Source of the DNA: CAZSHG01 sp964459995
Lineage (GTDB): Bacteria; UBP14; UBA6098
DNA: 64,000 bases
NCBI GenBank assembly: GCA_964459995.1
Contig: CAYWOR010000008.1
Span: 62,001-126,000, forward strand
Direction: 5' to 3'
Part shown: piece after piece, positions 58,966 to 64,000 of the stretch
How the letters are laid out: every line of letters begins with the position of its first letter
How positions within the stretch are numbered: position 1 is the stretch's first letter
Program-made: the position numbers and the translations under genes
The notes under the pieces: model-generated
What the model was told of the DNA's origin: nothing
The model's database searches: none
What the model saw: the letters and a program-made list of their open reading frames with translations, nothing else

Positions 58966-59625
58966 ATGCGCGCGATAACAATAGCTATAGACGGCCCAGC
59001 GGGTGCCGGCAAATCCTCGGTCTCGAAAGGTCTTGCGGAAAGATTAGGATATATCTATATCGACACCGGCGCAATGTATCGAGCTTTGACCTTGATCAGC
59101 ATCGAGGAAAATATCGCCCCGTCGGACGGCACGGCGCTTGCAGAGAAGCTTAAAGACCTCGATATTAGGCTTACGCCGAGAAAGGTTTTCATCGGCGATC
59201 GAGATGTTACAACCGAAATAAGGCTTCCAGAGGTTACAGCGCTCGTATCCGAGGTTTGCGCTCATCCGGAGGTTCGACGCGAACTTGTCAGAAGACAACG
59301 CAAAATGGCTTCCTCCGGCGGAGTTGTTATGGAGGGAAGAGACATCGGAACAGTGGTGCTACCAGATGCCGATTTGAAAATATATCTGACCGCGAATTCC
59401 CGAATAAGGGCGATTCGTCGCGCAAGACAGCTAAAAGAGGTCGGAATCGAGTTCGATCTCGACCAGCTCGAAGTGGATATTATCGAACGCGACAGGAAGG
59501 ACAGCACTCGTGAAGACAGCCCGTTGAGGCAGGCAGAGGATGCCGTTGTCCATGACGATTCCGAAGAGAGCCTCGAAGAGTCAATAGACAGCCTCGAAAG
59601 GCTTGCGAAATCTCACGGAGCTTAA
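58966..59625 (+). CDS. cmk: Cytidylate kinase
   Basis: The 219-residue enzyme phosphorylates CMP and dCMP with ATP. The P-loop GPAGAGKSS is at residues 10-18, followed by YIDTGAMYRALT, the CMP-binding segment VVMEGRDIGTVV and the lid region RDRKDSTREDSPL. Length and order match bacterial Cmk. AAGGG precedes the ATG. It is followed 43 bases later by rpsA, the same gene order as in many bacteria including Escherichia coli. Confidence 0.97.
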   Translation: MRAITIAIDGPAGAGKSSVSKGLAERLGYIYIDTGAMYRALTLISIEENIAPSDGTALAEKLKDLDIRLTPRKVFIGDRDVTTEIRLPEVTALVSEVCAHPEVRRELVRRQRKMASSGGVVMEGRDIGTVVLPDADLKIYLTANSRIRAIRRARQLKEVGIEFDLDQLEVDIIERDRKDSTREDSPLRQAEDAVVHDDSEESLEESIDSLERLAKSHGA

Positions 59626-59668
59626 TTTTGATCTGTTTATTAAAAACCATTTTCAATCAAGGAGCAAA

Positions 59669-62059
59669 ATGTATCAAGAACAACCAGAGGAACTGAAAAG
59701 AACAGATGATCTTCCAGTTCCCGAACCCCAACCGGCCGAAGAAGCACCGTCCATAGATGCGGTCGAGGACGAAGTTGTTTCGGTCGAACCGGAAAAGGCA
59801 CCGGAAGAGGAGATAATGCCTGAATCATCAGCTTCGCCAGAGCCTGAAAAGGCAATGGTCGAAACCGCTACAGAAGAAGTCGAAGAAAAACCGAAGGCAA
59901 AAAAGACCAAAAAGTCCGACGCCGATAAGAAAACGACTCTTTACTACCAACCTGAAGCCGATGAGAACGAGATTATTCTCTTCTCTGAGGGCGATATTCC
60001 CGCCGACGACGAAGACTCCTCCGGAAGCGACTACACCGACGAAGAACGCCGCGCCATGCTCGAACGTATGGAAGAAACAATGTCCGAGCTTAAAGACGGC
60101 GAGCTTATCCGCGGCAGAGTCCTTCGGATTAATAAGGACGAGGTCGTCGTGGATATCGGTTTCAAATCAGAAGGCATCGTTTCCAAAGAAGAATTCACAG
60201 AAGAAATCATAGTCGGCGAAGAGATCGAGGTTTTCCTCGAACAGCTCGAAGACGAACACGGACAGGTTGTCGTTTCGAAGCGCAAGGCCGATTTCATGCG
60301 TGTTTGGAACAATATCAAAGATTCCTACGAGACAGGCGCTTTGGTCGAGGGTATCATCAAAAGAAGAATCAAGGGCGGCATGGTTGTCGATGTTATGGGT
60401 GTGGATGCATTCCTTCCCGGAAGCCAGATTGCTCTCCGTCAGGTGCCCGATTTCGACGCGCTTCTCGGCAAAAAGATGTCCTTCAGCGTCATCAAGCTCA
60501 ATAAAATCCGCAGAAACATCGTCGTCAGCAGAAGAAGCGTGCTCGAAGAGGAAAGATCCGAACGCCGCCAGTCGCTTCTCGGCGAAATCGACGAAGGGCA
60601 GATTCGGAAGGGTGTCGTTAAGAACATCACCGATTTCGGCGTCTTCATCGATCTCGGCGGTCTCGACGGCTTGCTTCATATCACTGATATGTCATGGACG
60701 CGTATCAAGCATCCATCCGAAATCGTCAATATCGGCGATGAGATAGACGTTAAGATTCTTAAATACGACCAGAAAAAAGAGCGCATCAGCCTCGGTCTCA
60801 AGCAACTCACCGAATCCCCATGGGAAAAGGTCGATGAAAGATTCCCCGAAGGCTCGCGTATTCGCGGAAAGGTCGTTAATATTACAAAATACGGCGCTTT
60901 CGTCGAGTTGGAAGAGGGCATCGAAGGTCTTGTCCACGTTTCCGAAATGTCCTGGACGAAACACATCAATCACCCCTCCGAGATAGTAAACCTCGGAGAG
61001 GAAATCGATGTTATCGTCCTCAGTGTCGATAAGGAAAACCAGAAAATCTCGCTTGGTGTCAAACAGCTCGAACCGGATCCATGGACACTACTTTCGACGA
61101 AATTCCCTCCCGGAAGCAAACTCAAGGGCAAAATTCGCAATCTCACCAGTTTCGGCGCCTTTGTCGAGATAGAGGAGGGCATCGACGGCCTTATTCATAT
61201 TTCCGACATGTCATGGACGAAGCGCATTATGCACCCCTCCGAATTGCTTCGCAAAGGGCAGGAGGTCGAGGTTGTCGTTATTAATATCGACTCCGAAAAT
61301 CGCCGTGTAAGTCTCGGACTCAAGCAGTTGGAAAGAGACCCGTGGCCGGAGCTTGAAGGCCGCTACGCCCCCGGACGTGAAACCGAAGGCCGCATCATCA
61401 GAATGTCTGATCGCGGTGTTACAGTTAAGCTTCCGGACGAGGTGGAGGGATTCGTGCCTGTTACACAGCTTGGCAAAGAGGTTAACCGTCCGCACGAGGC
61501 ATTCTCCGACGGCGATCTTCTCCCGCTCAAGGTTATCGAGTTCGATAGATATGAACACCGCATAGTTCTCAGTGTGAACGCTTTCTTCGACAGCAAAGAA
61601 CAGGGCGATCTCGATTCGTTCCTTTCTAATCATCCCACGAAGACAGTAAGTCTTCGCGAGGCTTTGGGAGATAAGGGCATCGGGTTCGATGAGCCGATGA
61701 GAGAAACCCCAGAGGTCGAAGAACCGGAAATCGAGGAAGTTTCCGAGGTTATGGAAATACCCTCCGAACCGGAGACACAGGAAGAACTCGAAACTGAGGC
61801 TGTTGTTACGCCCGATGAGGTTACCGAGGTTGCGGAAGAAATTTCCGTAGAGCCAGAACTTGAGCCGGTGGCCGAACCTGAACCTGAGCCAGAACCGGAG
61901 CCGGAGCCTGAGGCCGAACCTGAACCTGAACCGGTTATCGAAGAAGAGCCGGAACCGGTTTCTGAGGTGATAGCACAGGAAGAAGAACCCGCGGCAGTCG
62001 AAACCCCGGAAGCGGAAGCCGCAGAGGACGAGGACAAGAATAACTTTACATTGGAATAA
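59669..62059 (+). CDS. rpsA: 30S ribosomal protein S1 with long acidic extensions
   Basis: The 796-residue product has six S1 RNA-binding domains (about residues 140-630), each opening G-x-x-x-x-G-x-V/I and, in domains 3-5, carrying GLxHxxxMSW. S1 brings messenger RNA to the 30S subunit. I chose the ATG at 59669, with GGAG 4 bases upstream; the frame is open upstream only because it overlaps the end of cmk. Compared with typical S1 of about 560 residues, it carries about 130 extra acidic residues at the N-terminus (many Glu-Pro and Glu-Glu) and about 150 at the C-terminus with a PEPEPEPEPEPE tract. Both look disordered. The stop overlaps the next start (TAATG). Confidence 0.96.
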   Translation: MYQEQPEELKRTDDLPVPEPQPAEEAPSIDAVEDEVVSVEPEKAPEEEIMPESSASPEPEKAMVETATEEVEEKPKAKKTKKSDADKKTTLYYQPEADENEIILFSEGDIPADDEDSSGSDYTDEERRAMLERMEETMSELKDGELIRGRVLRINKDEVVVDIGFKSEGIVSKEEFTEEIIVGEEIEVFLEQLEDEHGQVVVSKRKADFMRVWNNIKDSYETGALVEGIIKRRIKGGMVVDVMGVDAFLPGSQIALRQVPDFDALLGKKMSFSVIKLNKIRRNIVVSRRSVLEEERSERRQSLLGEIDEGQIRKGVVKNITDFGVFIDLGGLDGLLHITDMSWTRIKHPSEIVNIGDEIDVKILKYDQKKERISLGLKQLTESPWEKVDERFPEGSRIRGKVVNITKYGAFVELEEGIEGLVHVSEMSWTKHINHPSEIVNLGEEIDVIVLSVDKENQKISLGVKQLEPDPWTLLSTKFPPGSKLKGKIRNLTSFGAFVEIEEGIDGLIHISDMSWTKRIMHPSELLRKGQEVEVVVINIDSENRRVSLGLKQLERDPWPELEGRYAPGRETEGRIIRMSDRGVTVKLPDEVEGFVPVTQLGKEVNRPHEAFSDGDLLPLKVIEFDRYEHRIVLSVNAFFDSKEQGDLDSFLSNHPTKTVSLREALGDKGIGFDEPMRETPEVEEPEIEEVSEVMEIPSEPETQEELETEAVVTPDEVTEVAEEISVEPELEPVAEPEPEPEPEPEPEAEPEPEPVIEEEPEPVSEVIAQEEEPAAVETPEAEAAEDEDKNNFTLE

Positions 62060-63411
62060 TGCCTCGCATTCCGCAAAAAAATAGGGCAAATGGCTATCGG
62101 ACTGTGTTTAGTCCGATAGCCTTTGCTATTTTGTTAATTTTAGGGACACTGAATGCCGCTCCGATTTTCCGTCCCGGAGTCGAGATTAACCTCGCCAATC
62201 AGAATTTTGTGGATGTTACGAATTTGGAGTTCAACGGTGCGATTTTTACAGAAGTATCGCGTGATTATCGTTGTCCGTATCGCATATCGGGTGGAATTCG
62301 AGTGGCCTCATTCACCTATGGTGATTTAGGATATTTAATTGTTGCACCGGAAGTTAATGCTAATTACATCATGTCGATTACTAACAAAATAGGCTTAATG
62401 GGCGGAATTGGAGCAGGTTATTTTATTTCGAACGCAAATGAAGTTGAAAGCGGCGCTTATGCACGTTTATCAGCAGGCATTGTTGTTAGCCCTTTGCCGG
62501 TTCTCGATTTAAGAATTAGCGCATCCACGATCCCTTTCAAGACGCCATCGGGTGAAAAGTTCATGAATTATGGAGTCGGAGCGGGGATTTCATATATGTT
62601 CGGATTCCCAGATACCGACGGCGACTGGGTGGCCAATGATATCGATACTTGCCCCGGAACACCACCCGGAGCCAAAGTCGATAGATGGGGTTGTGCCCTA
62701 GATTCCGACGGCGACGGTGTTTACGACGGACTCGATAAATGTCCGAACACCCCTTTTGGCGCGCTTGTCGATTCTTGCGGTTGTCCGCTCGATTCCGACG
62801 GCGATGGCGTGTATGACGGAATTGACCAATGTCCGGGAACGCCTTCGCATATTGCAGTCGATTCGACAGGTTGTCCTCGCGACAGTGATCGTGACGGTGT
62901 TCCGGACTATCTCGATAAATGTCCGGATACTCCTATTGGTGCTATTGTTGATGCAAACGGCTGTCCAAAAGATTCCGACGAGGACGGCGTTTACGACGGT
63001 ATTGACAAATGCCCGAATACGCCCAGCGGATTTATAGTTGATGAATTCGGATGCCCCTTTGTAAAACCTGTCGAGCGCGAGGTTATTTCCGACGCATATG
63101 ACAACGGATTAAACCTCAAAGCGCCGGCTGTTCAAAAACTCGAAGATATCGCCGAACGCTTAAGGGCGCATCCCTATCGCAAAGTCGAGGTCGGCGTCCA
63201 TACCGACAGCGAAGGTAGCGATCAATACAATATAAATAGAAGCCTCAGAGTCGGCGAAAAGGTGAAAGAGCTTCTCGTAGCGAGGGGAGTTCCAAGCGAG
63301 ATTATGATTCTGAAGGGATATGGCGAAGCCCATCCATTGGTTTCGAATGCTTCCGCAGAGGGCGTAATGAGAAATCGCAGAATAGTTTTCCAATATATGC
63401 CAAGTAATTAG
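62059..63411 (+). CDS. OmpA-like outer-membrane protein with thrombospondin type 3 repeats
   Basis: The 450-residue protein starts at an ATG overlapping the rpsA stop. The hydrophobic signal (VFSPIAFAILLILGTLNAA) begins 15 residues in, so an in-frame GTG at 62104 is a possible alternative start. A small beta-barrel (about 40-190) is followed by five thrombospondin-3-type calcium-binding repeats of the form DSDGDGVYDGxDKCPxTPxGxxVDxxGCP, then an OmpA peptidoglycan-binding domain (from about 335) with VEVGVHTDSEG, INRSLRVGEKVKELL, GYGEAHPL and NRRIVF. It would link the outer membrane to the cell wall. A terminator-like hairpin lies within its first codons. Confidence 0.93.
   Translation: MPRIPQKNRANGYRTVFSPIAFAILLILGTLNAAPIFRPGVEINLANQNFVDVTNLEFNGAIFTEVSRDYRCPYRISGGIRVASFTYGDLGYLIVAPEVNANYIMSITNKIGLMGGIGAGYFISNANEVESGAYARLSAGIVVSPLPVLDLRISASTIPFKTPSGEKFMNYGVGAGISYMFGFPDTDGDWVANDIDTCPGTPPGAKVDRWGCALDSDGDGVYDGLDKCPNTPFGALVDSCGCPLDSDGDGVYDGIDQCPGTPSHIAVDSTGCPRDSDRDGVPDYLDKCPDTPIGAIVDANGCPKDSDEDGVYDGIDKCPNTPSGFIVDEFGCPFVKPVEREVISDAYDNGLNLKAPAVQKLEDIAERLRAHPYRKVEVGVHTDSEGSDQYNINRSLRVGEKVKELLVARGVPSEIMILKGYGEAHPLVSNASAEGVMRNRRIVFQYMPSN
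62092..62121 (+). terminator. Terminator-like hairpin within the signal-peptide codons of the OmpA-like gene
   Basis: A perfect 12-bp stem (62092-62103 with 62110-62121, 6-base loop) is followed by TTTGCTATTTTG, a broken T run. It lies 33 bases after the rpsA stop, where a terminator is expected, yet it is inside the downstream reading frame. Confidence 0.6.
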
Positions 63412-63485
63412 CGATCCCAACTGTTAAGACCATTTAGGGAGAACAAAAATTGAAAATAATAAAGAACAACTATAACGGAGGAAAA

Positions 63486-64000
63486 ATGAAGCTTGCTTCG
63501 CGGATCATGGTTTTAATTGCGTTAACTGCCCTACTGGTCGCACCGGTCAACGCAGAGGAAGTCCAATACAAGATTTCCCTTGGCCCCGGCGGCGGGGTTT
63601 TCAAAACCGGCGGAGTTTACGATTACATCGCGATGGGAACTACCTATGGCGGGTTAGCAAAATTCGGAATCACAAAGGACTTGGAAATCGGTATTCAGGG
63701 CGCTTATATGTATACTTACCCCGGTTCCAATATCGATTTTTTCCCCTTTCTGCTTAGAAACCCTTCAACCGGTAATGTTTATCCATACACTTCTTTCCAT
63801 CCTCCGGGAAATGCTTTCAAAACACGCAAGGTCCAACCTCAACCTTGGTCACATTGGAGAGTTATCGACGGCGATACCGTATCTTACCAAAGCTATTCCG
63901 AACGCGCTCGATTCACGATGGAAAAAAACGAAAATATGCCCTTTAGATTTGAATTCATCCCGATCGAGCTTTTCTTCCAGTGGAGAAGTTTTACACAGAC
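63486..64000 (+). CDS. Putative outer-membrane beta-barrel protein (3' end outside window)
   Basis: An ATG at 63486 with GGAGG 4-5 bases upstream opens a frame that runs off the right edge, 171 codons so far. A signal peptide (SRIMVLIALTALLVAPVNA) is followed by alternating strands typical of an outer-membrane barrel: YKISLGPGGGVF, YGGLAKFGITKDLEIGIQGAYMYTY, and later FRFEFIPIELFFQWRSF. It lies 74 bases after the OmpA-like gene in the same direction and may be co-transcribed. The family cannot be fixed from this fragment. Confidence 0.85.
   Translation, partial: MKLASRIMVLIALTALLVAPVNAEEVQYKISLGPGGGVFKTGGVYDYIAMGTTYGGLAKFGITKDLEIGIQGAYMYTYPGSNIDFFPFLLRNPSTGNVYPYTSFHPPGNAFKTRKVQPQPWSHWRVIDGDTVSYQSYSERARFTMEKNENMPFRFEFIPIELFFQWRSFTQ

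Noticed and set aside
61211..62089. 292-residue minus-strand frame over rpsA
   Set aside because: It is antisense to the S1 domains and the Glu-Pro tract, and its Arg-Phe-rich low-complexity protein is the mirror of that tract.

Overview
The window looks like part of the chromosome of a Gram-negative-type bacterium from an uncultured FCB-like candidate phylum. LptE-like and OmpA-like genes point to an outer membrane. Many large exported proteins end in type-IX-secretion (T9SS)-style sorting domains, with motifs such as YPNPFN followed by GxYxxxI and a final LLVK, VLAR or similar. I cannot name the phylum from sequence alone. Intergenic space is short, genes lie in small operons on both strands, and -10/-35 promoters close to the sigma-70 consensus are readable upstream of several of them.

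Layout. Positions 1-6578 hold the 3' part of a giant glycine-rich, repeat-rich surface protein. Then follow a gingipain-like C25 protease (6703-10830), RNA ligase rtcB on the minus strand with a 216-bp cloverleaf-shaped inverted-repeat element in its leader (12313-12528), a two-gene 2-hydroxyacyl-CoA-dehydratase-like system (12610-14354), a secreted protein with a sorting domain (14476-16482), a DUF3795 protein, hutI, an lptE-like lipoprotein gene, tRNA-Leu(CAG) and a decayed IS3-type insertion sequence (19114-19527).

Positions 19763-26554 form a minus-strand operon of three exported proteins. Positions 26845-40427 hold another exported protein, pyruvate kinase, a lamin-tail-domain protein whose 5' end carries a second cloverleaf element (34196-34392), dinB, mtnA and a von Willebrand factor A (VWA) domain protein. 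The last of these ends a four-gene minus-strand operon (55611 down to 36819) of very large surface proteins, led by a 2719-residue protein with a VWA domain and ten Ig-like repeats. The right end has a DUF5683 protein, a short QueG-like iron-sulfur protein coupled to an FG-GAP surface protein, then cmk, rpsA, an OmpA-like TSP3-repeat protein and a 3'-truncated outer-membrane protein gene.

How it fits together. Nearly 70 percent of the window encodes exported, repeat-built surface proteins. By their C-termini they fall into three classes: type-A-like sorting domains (6703, 14476, 36819 and 56953 genes), a longer type-B-like domain ending in CNGT(V/I)(V/I)LxR (40463, 44042 and 47452 genes), and a third domain that I do not recognise, shared by the 1-6578, 19763, 23516 and, more distantly, 31892 genes. 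No T9SS machinery is visible here. The two most unusual signals are the paired cloverleaf elements, each lying between a promoter and its gene, and the unrecognised third C-terminal domain.
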